Source: Platycnemis pennipes
Lineage: Eukaryota > Arthropoda > Insecta > Odonata > Platycnemididae
Assembly: GCA_933228895.1 (NCBI GenBank)
Contig: OW121853.1
Span: 81,886,645 to 81,950,644, forward strand
Length of the DNA: 64,000 nucleotides
Reading direction: 5' to 3'
Every line of letters begins with the position of its first letter. Within the stretch, counting starts at the first letter, position 1. Of the stretch, positions 10,446 through 20,552 are shown one piece after another. The position numbers and the translations under genes were made by a program. Below the pieces are notes generated by a model. That model worked only from the letters and a program-made list of their open reading frames with translations. It was not told where the DNA came from and ran no database searches.

Positions 10446-11360
10446 CTATTGGCCTATTGCGCCATCCACCCTTCTAGAGAAATCACCCATATAGCTCAAT
10501 TGCCTTGCTGAAGGCCAACAGGTCCCCCCTATGGGGATTTCCCTTACCTCCCTGGGTTCCAAAAATGGAGACCCCAGGTACCTATTTCGAGTCCTCATCA
10601 CAGCAGGGCACTCGCATAATATGTGGGATGTAGTTTCATCCCCTTCTTCGCACCACCTGCATCTAGGTAAATCTACAATTCCCAGGAGGTGCAGGTGCCG
10701 CATCACCTGGTAGTGTCCAGTGAGGAGTCCCACTATCATTTGTAATTGACCACTGACTAATGATAGAAGTCTTTTAGCAAGCCCAGCCCTGTGTTCTCCT
10801 AATTGTAGTTTGGCCTGTCTAAGACTTGGTGTAGTTGGCCAGATCTGAGAATGCCGGGCTAAGCCCCACATTCTAATTTCTGCTATCCCTATTGACGTAG
10901 CAATAGGTATGATTGACCCTGGTCCAATCGGATTTTGGCTGGAACCGGCCCTTGCCAGCTCATCAGCCATCTCATTTCCAAATATGCCTGCATGACCAGG
11001 TACCCGGAAAAGTTCCACCTTGCCACATCTACCTATATCGTTGAGTGCCTCACGACACTCCTGCAGCAGCTGTGATTTGCACCATGGTGATGTCGGTACC
11101 TTTAGAGCTGCCTGACTATCCGTGCATATGTGTATCGGTCTGTTAAACATCCCGATCTCCTTAATAGCATACGCGCAGGTCAGAAGTGCATATACCTCTG
11201 CCTGGAACACCGTAGCGTATTTTCCCAAAGGGATTGAGAGCTTCCTTGGTGTGCTACAATTGTAGACCCCTGCTCCCGGTCTTCCTTCTTTCCTAGAGCC
11301 ATCCGTATACCATACCTCGGCCCCAGAATGAAGTTCTTTCCCCTTTCCTCTAGCCCACTA
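10446..11360 (-). pseudogene. LINE RNase H domain and C-terminal zinc knuckle
   Basis: The frame is open from about 11360 to a stop at 10446. RNase H begins with VWYTDGSR (catalytic D) near 11305, has the E in FQAEVYAL near 11200, and CTDSQAALK and GNEMADELA for the later carboxylates. RNase H removes the RNA template during retrotransposition. The C-terminal cysteine motif CRWCEEGDETTSHILCEC (C-x2-C...H-x4-C type) follows. No stop lies within this part. It is a piece of the larger broken ORF2, separated from RT by a frameshift or stop near 11357. Confidence 0.87.
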
Positions 11361-12770
11361 TTCCATATCCGGGAAGCGGGTTTTGAATAAGAGGGATGAT
11401 TGATTGAACCTAGCTATCATTCCATCACTACCCATCTCGAGGATGGGACTCGACTTCATGAGCTCCATCCAAACTTGTCTGTAACCAAAGGAACTTCCTT
11501 TGTCATACCGCTGTCCCATACATCTGAGATGATAAGCCGCTGTCCTTGCCTGCACCTCTGCTTCCACATGGAGTGAAGCAAGAATCAGCAGAGATTGCAT
11601 CACCAGAGTTGGGGTTGTTCTCATCGCCACTGAAATGCCGATACTGGCCATTTGTTGGAGGTGGTTCAGTTTATTCCCAGCAGTTTTCAGCTGGACTCTC
11701 TTCCACCAAACTATTGAGCAGTACAAGAAACTAGGTGTAATGACTGCCGTATAAATCCATCTAATGGCTTTTGGCTGAAGTACCCATGTTTTACCAAGGA
11801 TCCATAAGGAGGCACAGGCTTTCTTTGCCTGGTCTCCAAATGCTCTCCCCAGTTAAGCTTGGATTCCAAAATAACCCCAAGATACTTAACCAATGGTGAG
11901 GGGCATAGAACCTTACCCTGCAGAAAGGGAGGTCTAAAGCCCTCCATTTCCCTTCTATTGGTAAACAATAAAAGCTTAGTTTTCTCCGGATTTATAGTCA
12001 GTCCTGTTTCTGCACACCATTCCATTTCCTTATCCAGGGCTTTCTGCATGAGTCCAGAGACAGTATCGAGGAACTTTCCAGAGATGAGTATAGCCACATC
12101 ATCTGCGTACCCTTGAGTGTATGCACCAGTCCTATTCAGTCCTAAAAGAAGACTGTCGACTACCATATTCCATAGGGGTGGAGATAACACTCCTTCCTGA
12201 GTGCAGCCTTGAGTCACAGCTACCTTCATTGAACTGTCTCTCAAGACTACCTTGACAGTTCTCTGTTCCAACATGTATCTAATCCAGCTCACAATGTGAG
12301 CATGGATGCCATGTTTTCCTGCTGCAATGCAGATTTGATCGAAGGACGAGTTATTAAATGCTCCCTCGACATCAAGAAATGCCCCAGTCCATACATTCCG
12401 TGTTCCAGCACTCCCTTAATCCTGCTAACAAGATTGTGAAGCGCTGTCTCCACTGATTTTCCCTTCTGGTAGGCGTGTTGATACAGGTGCAGGGGGTGAT
12501 CCCTTAATGGCCCATTCCTTATGTACCTGTCCACTATCTTTTCTAGTGTCTTCAGTAGAAAAGACATCAGACTGATTCCTCGAAAGGAGTCTGCTCTTGT
12601 GTAGTCTGTCTTACCTGGTTTAGGTATGAAAACCACCTTGGTGACCCTCCAGGCTTTTGGAACATATCCATAAGCCAAGCAGGAGCGAAATATTCTTACC
12701 ATTGGAAGGAGGAGCAGATCCTGCCCTTCCTGTAGGAGTGCAGGAAATATCCCATCCTCCCCAGCAGCCT
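11358..12770 (-). pseudogene. LINE reverse transcriptase (palm and thumb), broken
   Basis: Three overlapping registers make up this part. 12770-about 12385 carries KAAGEDGIFPALLQEG, AWRVTKVVFIPKPGK and FRGISLMSFLLKTLEK (RT motifs 1-3). Near 12380 the frame shifts. About 12380-11711 then carries FLDVEGAF (first catalytic Asp), QGCTQEGVLSPPLWN and GYADDVAIL, the active-site YADD. A further shift leads into 11726-11358, the thumb (LASLHVEAEVQARTAAYHL). RT copies the element RNA into the target. At least two frameshifts disable it. Confidence 0.87.
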
Positions 12771-12805
12771 TAACCCTAGAATAACCGGGGTAAGCTGCAT
12801 ACCTA

Positions 12806-14145
12806 CGAGGGTCGTTCAATAATTAATGCCCCATATTTCTTTTTTTTATCAACTATTTATTTACAAGTGTTAAATTTTGGTGACAATATAGATACATGTT
12901 TTTTCTACACGTACTATTTTTCAACATAGTCTCCATCAACTTGTACGGTCTTACGCCAGCGTGAAACAAGTGCCTGTATTCCCTGCCGGTACCAACTCTG
13001 GTCCTGTGCGCGAAGCAATGTTTTCACCACTTGAATTACGCTCTCATCATCATCGAAGTGTCTTCCATGCAAACCGTCTTTAAGAGTTCCGAAGAGATGG
13101 AAGTCTGATGGTGCCAGATCTGGGCTGTATGGTGGATGGGGCAATGTTGTCCAACCCAATTTGGTGAGGTGTTCCCGGGTTCTGAGACTTTTGTGCGGGC
13201 GTGCATTATCGTGCAGGATCAAGATTTCAGCGGGATTATTGTCATGCCTAACACGCCGGAAATGATTCTTGAGTTTGTCCAAGGTCTTCACGTATGCTTC
13301 GGAATTAATGGTTGTCCCTTTTGGCATCACATCAACAAGAATGACCCATGTCATTGTCCCAAAAAACAGTAACCATGACTTTTCCAGCAGAGGGAGTTGT
13401 CTTGAATTTTTTCGTTCTTGGTGACTGAGGATGGTGCCATTCCATTGACTGTCTTTTGGTTTTCAGCTCAAAGTGATGCACCCAGGTTTCATCACCCGTC
13501 ACAATCCGGGACAGAAACGCTTCCCCCTCAGCATCAAACCTCTCCAACAAATCAGACGACATGGTTGTTCTTTGCATCCTGTGTTCTGCTGTGAGACTTC
13601 TTGGGACCCATTTTGCGCAAACTTTTGAATATCCGAGAGTCTCCATCATTGCACACACACTTCCACTGGTGACTGACAGCTATGAGGCCAATTGTTGCAC
13701 TGTGATGCGGCGGTCCGCACGAATAATGACATCCACGCGCATCACCATGTCTGAAGTGGTGGCACTGACAGGACGCCCGGAACGTGGCAGATCTTGGAGT
13801 TGAGTTGTTGGACTTTCTGACGCCTTAACTTTCTTTGCCCACCTCCCGACAGTGCTCCTATCGACAGCACAATCTCCATACACTGCACACAAACGTTTAT
13901 GGATATTTCCCACAGTTTCTTTCTTTGCAATCAAGAACTCAATCACTGTTCGCTTTTTGTTACGTGGATCACTAACAGACGCAATTTTAAAAATTCACTA
14001 CAGCTCTGCCATCTGTAGGAATGATTTGAAACTTCGTCCGAGTGGAGGAGAAACACTGAACTTGAAGTACCTAGAAGTACAACTTTCAGTTTTTGTTCAT
14101 TGTAGAGAAAAAAAATATGGGGCATTACTTATTGAACGACCCTCG
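12806..14145 (-). mobile_element. mariner DNA transposon (complete ends, broken transposase)
   Basis: Inverted ends of about 40 bp start CGAGGGTCGTTCAATAA on both sides (12806 onward and, reversed, 14145 downward). They are flanked by the TA duplication at 12804-12805 and 14146-14147. The 1340-bp length is normal for mariner. The element sits in the left arm of the piggyBac-like element, so it inserted later. Confidence 0.93.
12914..13985 (-). pseudogene. mariner transposase pseudogene
   Basis: This is the cut-and-paste transposase of the Tc1/mariner superfamily. The N-terminal helix-turn-helix region (RTVIEFLIAKKETVGNIHKRL, DRSTVGRWAKK) lies at 13680-13970. An in-frame TAG at 13680 interrupts it, and the same register resumes at 13679-13332 with WVPRSLTAEHRM and VTGDETWVHHFE (first catalytic D). 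Near 13355 a frameshift moves to 13354-12914, which holds LHDNARPH (second D) and HPPYSPDLAPSDFHLF (third D, DD34D spacing). All three catalytic residues remain, but one stop and one frameshift prevent expression. No ATG is visible before KKRTVIEF. Confidence 0.92.
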
Positions 14146-14390
14146 TACTATGTATGTCCGGTCAATTGACCGTTCGTCCTTTTCTTGCCCTCTTTCGTAG
14201 GTTTTCCCTTCGTAAGTTTTTTCTATCAAGTGTAGAATTGTTATGATAATGTGTTTACGGTTAGGCGTAGTGTTAGGAAGAAATTGAACTACAGTGCAAA
14301 CAATATTAATTACACTGGTAAAATTTTTTATTGTAAAATAAAAAAGTGTCTCATTTACATCGGTAAAAATAACACGTCATGTGTTTCAAA

Positions 14391-15116
14391 TGCTAACAAC
14401 CATGGAAAAGACAATGACCATACATCAACTGAAGATCAATAAGAAGAAAACTAAGATATTGGTGTGCAGCAAGTTAGAGGAGGCCAAAGCCAACGCTATT
14501 CTAGGAAAGTAGAAATTGGAAGAGGTGAAAGAGTTCTGTTACCTGGGAAGCAGAGTAACAAACGATGGACGAAGCAAGAAAGAAAGAGTGCGTAGAATAG
14601 CCCAGGCAAAGAGGGCATTCTATCAAAAGAAGAATCTACTTACAGCTGGAAATAAAAGCTTGGAAGTAAGGAAGCAATTCATCAAAACGTATGTTTGGAG
14701 CATGTTTCTTTACGGCAGTGAGGCATGGACGATGACAGCAGCGGAGAAGAAAAGGGTGGAAGCATTCGAAATATGGTGCTATTGAAGAATAATGAAGATA
14801 AAATGGATTGACCGAATGACAAATGAAGAAGTCCTAAGAAGAAAGGGAGAAAAGAGAAGTCTGCTGTAAACTATAAAAAGAAGACGGGACAACTTAATCG
14901 GCCAATTCCTAAGAAACGATGACCTGATGAAGACAATCGTCGAGGGAAAAGTGAACGAGAAGAATGAAAAAGGCAGGCCTCGTATGAGGTACATGGAACA
15001 GGTCGTAAAGGACGTGAAAGAGAGGAGCTTCGTTAATATGAAGAGGTTGGCCGATAGAATGATCGAGTGGAGGGCTGCGTCAAACCAATCCTAGGATTGT
15101 TGACCCTTGATGATGA
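14391..15116 (+). mobile_element. RTE copy D, 5'-truncated, with target duplication
   Basis: It matches the 3' part of copies B and C, from CAACCATGGAAAAGACAATG to TCCTAGGATTGTTGACCC, and ends in TGATGATG. ATGTGTTTCAAA (14379-14390) before it and ATGTGTTTGAAA (15116-15127) after it look like a 12-bp target duplication with one change. The coding frame 14516-14785 (YLGSRVTNDGRSKKERV, YGSEAWTMTAAEKKR) is the post-RT C-terminal region. It lies inside the piggyBac-like element. Confidence 0.82.
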
Positions 15117-15439
15117 TGTGTTTGAAACACAAGTAACATTTCAAAACAGGTTATTTGTCGCATTTTTATTGGATAAAAACATGATATCAGAGAAAAATGA
15201 ATTAGAAAAGACAGCATTACAATGAAGCGCTAAAATGTGGTCTCAAGGTAAGTATTTATTGTGAGCACTTTTTGCAAATTTTCTGATTACTGTCATGGTG
15301 TCCTTACATGTGTACACATTGGGAGGGCGAGATATCTTGGAGCACCTGAATTATCTCCGCCTCGGTCTGCCCACGTCAACGAGCCATCGTGCTCTTCCCT
15401 ACCACAGTGCGGACTGAACTAAGCAAATGGGTTATGGAA

Positions 15440-16298
15440 GCGAATGGCAGTTATAACTTAACCTTAAAAAGTGTTTGGCTATTAATTTTTGGAGAAGGAA
15501 TAATTCGATAGAGCAATCCTATAAAATTAGCAACACGAATATCGTAAGCGTTGAAACTATAAGGTATTTAGGTGTAACAATCACTAAAGATTTATCGTGG
15601 GGAAGACACATCCGATAAATATGAGGCCGAGCGAAGAGAAAGCTAGGATTTATAAAAAGAGTACTTGGGAAATGTGATGAGAAGACAAAAGAGTGATGTT
15701 ACTTTTCACTAGTTAAGCCCAACCTTGAATATGTAGCCAGCGTATGGTATCCGAAAGAATAAGGTTTGATCAGAGATCTAGACAGTGAGCAGCATAGAGC
15801 AGCTAGGATCGTTAAAAGGTGTTACGGTAGGTTTAGTAGTGTATCAGAATTAATACAAGAATTAGGGTGGACATCATTATCAGAACGTAGGTTAAAGTAC
15901 AGATTATATCTATAAGAGACATTTCAATTGGATTGCTTTACTGAAGATGTTAGGCACATATTAAAAACACCAGCGTATTATGCTAGATTCAACTAGATAA
16001 ATAAGATTAGAGAGATAGATTGTCGTACTGATAGATTCAAAATGTCATTTTCCCCCGTACTATAAGAAAACACAATAGGCAGCATAGCAGAGGGATAGGT
16101 AGGGGAAATATTTTAGAGTAGTCTGTAGTGCATGATGCATGTATTGACAACCAATCCCTTAGTTACTATCTAGATACTAACAATCTTAGTTGCATGAGAC
16201 CTTATAGTAGCTTGTTTGCATGTCAATAGTGCATGCTTGGTGGTCTTCATCCCCTGCCACACACCTTAGCTGTGGCTTGCAGTGTATCGCATAGATGT
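15440..16298 (+). mobile_element. CR1-like LINE 3' fragment, copy 1
   Basis: It is homologous to the minus-strand copy at 34437-36072. The decayed post-RT region reads YLGVTITKDLSWGRHI near 15575, then AARIVKRCYG near 15810. The 3' UTR follows and the tail ends ATAGATGTAGATG. Multiple stops. It begins at about 15440, inside the RT thumb. Confidence 0.8.
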
Positions 16299-16664
16299 AG
16301 ATGAAGATGTTAGGCATATATTAAAAACACCAGCGTATTATCCTAGATTCGTCCAGATAGATAAGATTAGAGATATAGATTGTCGTACTGATAGATTCAA
16401 AATGTCATTTTTCCCCCTAGCTATAAGTGAACAGAATAGGCAGCATAGCAAAGGGATAGGCAGGGGAAATATTTTAGAGTAGTCTGTAGTGCATGATGCA
16501 TGTATAAACAACCAGTCCCTTAATTACTATGTAGATACTAACAATCTAGAGTCCTGAGACCCTATAGTAGTATGTTTGTATGTCTATAGTCCATGCTTGG
16601 TGATCTTCACCCCCTACCACACACCCTTGCAGTGGCTTTCAGGGTATCGCGAAGATGTAGATGA
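16299..16664 (+). mobile_element. CR1-like LINE 3' fragment, copy 2, stacked on copy 1
   Basis: From GAAGATGTTAGGCATATATT it repeats about 360 bases of copy 1 (15943 onward) and again ends AAGATGTAGATG. It starts directly at the tail of copy 1, sharing GATG at the junction. Confidence 0.82.
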
Positions 16665-17780
16665 ATGGGTGACTGCAGCGTCTATAAAGAGTCAGCGACC
16701 GGCATATAAGTTGTAACTCGTTGTGGAAGGCTCTCTCGGGCAGCCCTGCAGGCTACGAGTCGGGCAGGGTAGCGGGGTGCAGCGGCGCCTGGCTTGGCTG
16801 CCAGGCTACGTACAAACGTAACAGCACATTTCAGCTAAAGGAGCGATCACCACTGCCCATAAAATATTTAGTAGCCACTCTTTGCGACGCAACATACAGT
16901 GGTTTTACTAATGTGTCTCTCCTTCACATAAACCTAAACCTTCACATAAGATCTAAATCACGGTATAAAATACAAGAATGGTCAATTGACCACTCGCGGT
17001 CATTGTAGGTAAAAGCTGGAATTGCTCTTGACCTGAAGCTTCCCCCCCAAAAAAAATTCATTTTCGCATTATTTATTCCAAAATATTAAAAGTCAAATAC
17101 CTCAGCCTCACAAATTGTAAGATAACATAGTGGTGCACGAAAGAAAAATGTGAACGGTCAATTGACCGTCCCCGGTCATTCTAGTGTTAAAGGGTCTAAA
17201 ACTCATGAATGCCCATTTTGTAACTGTGTATGTCCTGATGCTGGAGGAAAGTCTATTCCGTCTGAGCTGGACAGATGGGATTCCTCCCATGATGCATCTC
17301 CCTCAACTCCCTGGAGCCTGGAAAGTGGGTCTCCAGCATTAGCTTTAGCGCTTCCTTGTTGGAAGACGTGAAGTCTCCTGAGGGAAGCAGCAGAGACCCC
17401 ACTGCCGCTTCTCAGTCTTTTGATAGGATCTTATTAAATCTTGCCATCTGTGGAACAGTCTCTACGCTCGCATAGAAGCCCCTCCATGAAAACCTCTTAC
17501 TGCGCTTGATTGCTGCTTTGTACCTTTGTTGGGAAACCTTAAAGTTTTCTCAATCCTGAGGCAATCTTTCCTAGTCTCTATGTGGAGACCATTTAATTCT
17601 GCTCCCCACCAGGGTAATTTACTCCCTACCTTCCTGGTCTTTAGGGGGCAGCTGTTTTCATAGGATGTGATGATGCTTCTCTGTAGATAGTCAACAGCAG
17701 CATCTAACCATCCACATTTCTAAACTTGCACTAGATGCCCCTCCAGAGCAGCTCCCAGCCTTTCTCGATATAGTCCCCAG

Positions 17781-17984
17781 CTGTAAATAGAACAATCACT
17801 TTGTAAGATACCACAAAATTTTTATTTTAACACCGACCTTGGTTTCGACCTTGAAGATGATTGGTCAACCAATCAAAACCTTGGTCGGTGTTAAAATAAA
17901 AATTTTGTGGAATCTTACAAAGTGATTTTTCTAGTTACTACTATCATGCGGTTCCACCAAGTGAAGCCTGAAGACTTCCTTTTC
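17781..17984 (+). mobile_element. Small foldback element with target duplication and hammerhead-like core
   Basis: A 204-bp insertion in the LINE is flanked by AGTCCCCAG at 17772-17780 and 17985-17993. Arms 17795-17845 and 17875-17926 are inverted copies about 51 bases long with only a few mismatches. The loop region contains TTGAAGA, a GATTGG/CCAATC stem and AAAACC (see the ncRNA entry). A 3' tail, 17927-17984, contains GGTTCCACCAAGTGAAGCCT, a phrase nearly repeated in the third foldback element at 60487-60506. No protein is encoded, so it must be mobilised in trans. Confidence 0.72.
17848..17889 (+). ncRNA. Hammerhead-ribozyme-like motif (degenerate)
   Basis: In hammerhead order: stem I 5' ACC (17848-17850), core TTGAAGA (consensus CUGANGA, first base changed), stem II GATTGG/CCAATC with loop TCAA, AAAA in place of GAAA, stem III ACC/GGU closed by UU, C at 17886 as the cleavage-site base, and stem I 3' GGT (17887-17889). 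Two core substitutions suggest it is inactive. One extra U sits between core and stem II, which is not canonical. Confidence 0.4.
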
Positions 17985-18037
17985 AGTCCCCAGTTGGTAG
18001 TCCTGGGGTTCCTATATGTTATTTCCCTGTGATTGAA

Positions 18038-18811
18038 TTATAAAAGAGTGAAGAGTATTTGTCTGTGGTCGGACAAAATTATCTCCCCTGACACTCTCCA
18101 CCCACCAATCCTGTGCAGCAGAGAACTGGTGCACAGTGTAATATCTATCACCTCCTGCCTAATGCTGTTTGCAAAGGTAGGTTGTGATCCTTTGTTGAGT
18201 ATATATAACTCCCTAGACATGAGATACTCCAACAGGGCCTCTTCCCTTCTGTTGGTGCTTCCACTCCCCCACACAATGTGGTGTGAGTTAGCATCACAAC
18301 CGATAAGCAGATCCCACCTGTTGGTCTTACAGTAACTCACCAGTCTCTCCATCTCATTCGATGGTGGAGGAGCCAGTGCATCATATGATAGACAAGAAGA
18401 GCAGACAACAACTCTATTCCTCTTCTCACCTTCCCCGAGGGTCAGCAGGACTGCTGTCTGATCCCTCGTAGTAAATTCTGATAAATGCATTGCATTTATC
18501 CCATTTACATAGATAAAAGCTCTAGGTCTATCAACAGTGGTACAGTAGAATACTTTACCCACAGTCATACTAAGTCCTCTGACTCTGCCCTGGAAAGCCC
18601 AGGGCTCTTGAATCAGAGCTATCTTGACCTCAACTTTCGAGAGAATCCTTTGCAGGACCCCCGAGGCAGCCCTACTGTGCTGCAGGTTGGCCTGAATCAT
18701 GACGATGCCCGCCATGCCTAGGCCCTCCCAGCACCTTCCTCCCCTAATGCCTTCTCTTTGGGAGGATGACTTTCCTGTCCGCAGTAAGAGGGGGCTTCTC
18801 CTCAGCCCCAT
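18038..18811 (-). pseudogene. LINE apurinic-like endonuclease (ORF2 N-terminus)
   Basis: This frame is open from 18811 to 18038, with the likely true start at MAGIVMIQANLQHSRAA near 18715. The endonuclease nicks target DNA to prime reverse transcription. Seen in order: NLQHS (N of motif 1), LIQEPW (catalytic E), LIGCDANSHH (D and N of the active site), DITLC and LSDHR (final D-H pair). All key residues are present in about 226 codons, so this domain looks intact. The frame stops at 18038, at or before the RT linker. Confidence 0.88.
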
Positions 18812-18829
18812 CCTTGCTCAGGAGGGTCA

Positions 18830-19537
18830 CCTCTTGTAGGCCAATGGTCCCCTTGAAGCCTGGTGCTGTCAGGCACTTGATAGATGCCTCTTCCACTCCC
18901 AGGACATACCATGTGCCATGGGGAGTGTTGTATCTTTCATAGGGCTGTTTGCAGCCCTGGATTGACCCTCTGTAATCTCCCCAGGAGGGTCTTGGCGTCT
19001 GGTTTGCTGTGTCCAGGGACTGAAACCATCACCCTCCTCCACGTGACAAGATTGTTAGCCTCCACAGCTTGGAAGATGGTCCCCTCAATAGGTCCCATCT
19101 TCTTAGCTGCTTCAGATAACCAGACTGCAGAATGGTCGTTGTCACAAGTAATCTCCAACCATCCAAACCCCGTTTGCAAACCTGGTTCCCTAAAAGACAG
19201 TGAGGTCCTGGTCTTCTGTGTCTTCATCCTGGAGTCCCTCCAGTCTCCTCTCTATCTCCTCCTGCCATTCCTCTATCATCATCACCTGAAGATACCCTAC
19301 CGGGATAATGGCCATCTTCTTTCGGTTCTTGGACGCCTCTGCAAATAAGGGCCAAATCCCAGTCTTGGCCCTCTTGGCATCCTGAACCTTGCTAGTAGGC
19401 GTATCCCCTGGGATATGCCTCCTCTTTGCAGCAGAAGTGGAGGGAGTTTCTGCCGTCATAAGCAGGACTTGTCCATTTAGAGGCCAGTGGCTATGCCCGA
19501 AAGTACCGACATTGAAATTCAAGTTGTCCAGTGTCAA
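18830..19537 (-). pseudogene. LINE ORF1-like protein, frameshifted
   Basis: The start at 19537 gives 115 residues, with a basic patch AAKRRHIPGD, then IWPLFAEASKNRKK and an acidic helix EEWQEEIERRLEGLQDED. Near 19200 it shifts into 19227-18937, with SLSFREPGLQTGFGWLEI, VTWRRVMVSVPG and LLGRLQRVNPGLQTALW. The second half resembles the DUF4780-type domain seen in ORF1 of some arthropod LINEs. That match is from memory and tentative. ORF1 proteins bind element RNA. The piece is immediately upstream of the endonuclease, as expected. Confidence 0.6.
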
Positions 19538-19600
19538 CGTGAGCTTCGTAAGAGCAAATCTGAGAGTGAAGGTGGTTTTGTCATCACATGATAAAACTTA

Positions 19601-20552
19601 AGTGAGAGGGCAGAGCATAGGATGGCATAGACCCAACCAGTGAAATTAAGAAAAACTGTATCAGCCCCCCCGAGAGATTTCAACAGGGACAACGGATGTT
19701 TGTGGAACATTCTAAAGACGACATCTGCAGTCGATAGACTTCGCGGGAAATGGGGAGACTAACACCGACCAGGGATGTATTTATGTCCTCAGAGGCCCCC
19801 GGCGGAATCTAGAATGAGGCCCCCAATCTTGCAACCTGGCAATACATAATGAGTACAAATATCTATCACTATTCAAACTCTGCTAGCAGGTGCAAGGTTA
19901 CAATTATATTTACATTTTCTCTTTCGTGAGACCCTCAGCACTTGCAAGGCCCCCAGCGGCCTCGGGGGAGTGCCATATGGTATATACTGCACAGACACCG
20001 ATATGTCTTATGAAAAGACATGCATGTATGGTCAACAGGTTTATTGACACCTTAAATTTGATCTCATTTTATCATTAATCAATTCTATGAACATTTTATA
20101 ATGCATTGAGCGATTTCTGTAGAGGGTAGGTAATTTGTTACAAGGACACTGAATTGTTATTGTTTACTTTTTTCACAAAATACACTGAATATAAATAGAT
20201 ATACAATGGATATTATATATAACACTGAATATCATTCAATTGTTGTCTTTAAATGTGATCACTAGTTTAATGCATGTGTGTGGTTAATAATTACCATATT
20301 CAATCTGATATATATGCTTGTGTTGAACTTCTGATTTGGGACTGGGCAAATTAACTGCTTCACAACAAGGTAAGCAGTGAACTTTACCAGTGAGAAGAGA
20401 TAGGTATAGGCACTGTGCAAGTAACTACCAAGTACTGAAAATTTAAGGAAGAGATTTGTAACATGTCGGCACCTAATGGGCAAGGCTGATTTGTTTCAAT
20501 TAATGCTATACTAGACTAGCCCCCCCCCACTTTTTTCCAGGTTCCACTTTTG
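19601..20552. other. LINE 5' flank and unrecognised DNA
   Basis: 19601-about 19770 is GC-rich and may be LINE 5' untranslated region. GAGGCCCCC-type words occur near 19790, 19820 and 19950. 20330-20525 is one copy of a dispersed repeat (see separate entry). No gene is seen. Confidence 0.45.
20330..20525 (+). repeat. Dispersed repeat, copy 1 (partner 25335-25518)
   Basis: CAAGGTAAGCAGTGAACTT, ACCAGTGAGAA, AGAGATTTGTAACATGTCGG and GGGCAAGGCTGATTTGTTTC occur in the same order and spacing at 25360-25490. Both copies run into a C-rich stretch and are near RTE fragments. The family is unknown. Confidence 0.75.

Larger units (their letters stand above)
12770..17190. mobile_element. piggyBac-like element at TTAA, itself hosting insertions
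   Basis: TTAA lies at 12770-12773 and 17187-17190. Between them the ends are CCCTAGAATAACCGGGG (12774-12790) and, reversed, CACTAGAATGACCGGGG (17170-17186), with 15 of 17 bases equal. The 12-bp palindrome GGTCAATTGACC occurs near both ends (about 14159 and 17156) and again near 16980. TTAA target and CCCTAG-type ends are known marks of piggyBac. Removing one TTAA unit joins the LINE frame as MSFRPF then KAAGEDG without a shift. I found no piggyBac transposase, so this is a non-autonomous copy of roughly 1.1 kb before nested insertions. Confidence 0.82.
17108..18037 (-). pseudogene. LINE region between endonuclease and RT, containing the foldback insertion
   Basis: 17191-17780 and 17985-18037 encode, in broken registers, the segment linking endonuclease to RT. 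Examples are TNWGLKRK near 17995, SWGLYRERLGAALEGHLV near 17770 and KWAFMSFRPF at the TTAA junction near 17200. Stops occur throughout. The two sides of the insertion at 17781-17984 are joined by the 9-base repeat AGTCCCCAG. Confidence 0.6.
10403..19600 (-). mobile_element. LOA/R1-like LINE split by nested insertions
   Basis: Reading leftwards the minus strand gives ORF1 (19537-about 18830), endonuclease (18811-18038), pre-RT, RT fingers and palm with YADD, thumb, RNase H and a C-x2-C...H...C zinc motif. It ends in a short 3' UTR with a CAACAACAA tail at about 10405-10415. Endonuclease plus RT plus RNase H indicates the I/LOA/R1 group of the Jockey superfamily. The element is interrupted by a piggyBac-like insertion at 12770-17190 and by a foldback insertion at 17781-17984. 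The 5' limit is uncertain: GC-rich untranslated DNA continues to about 19770. Confidence 0.85.

Noticed and set aside
18884..19348. Plus-strand 154-codon frame
   Set aside because: Antisense to the LINE ORF1 region and without family features.
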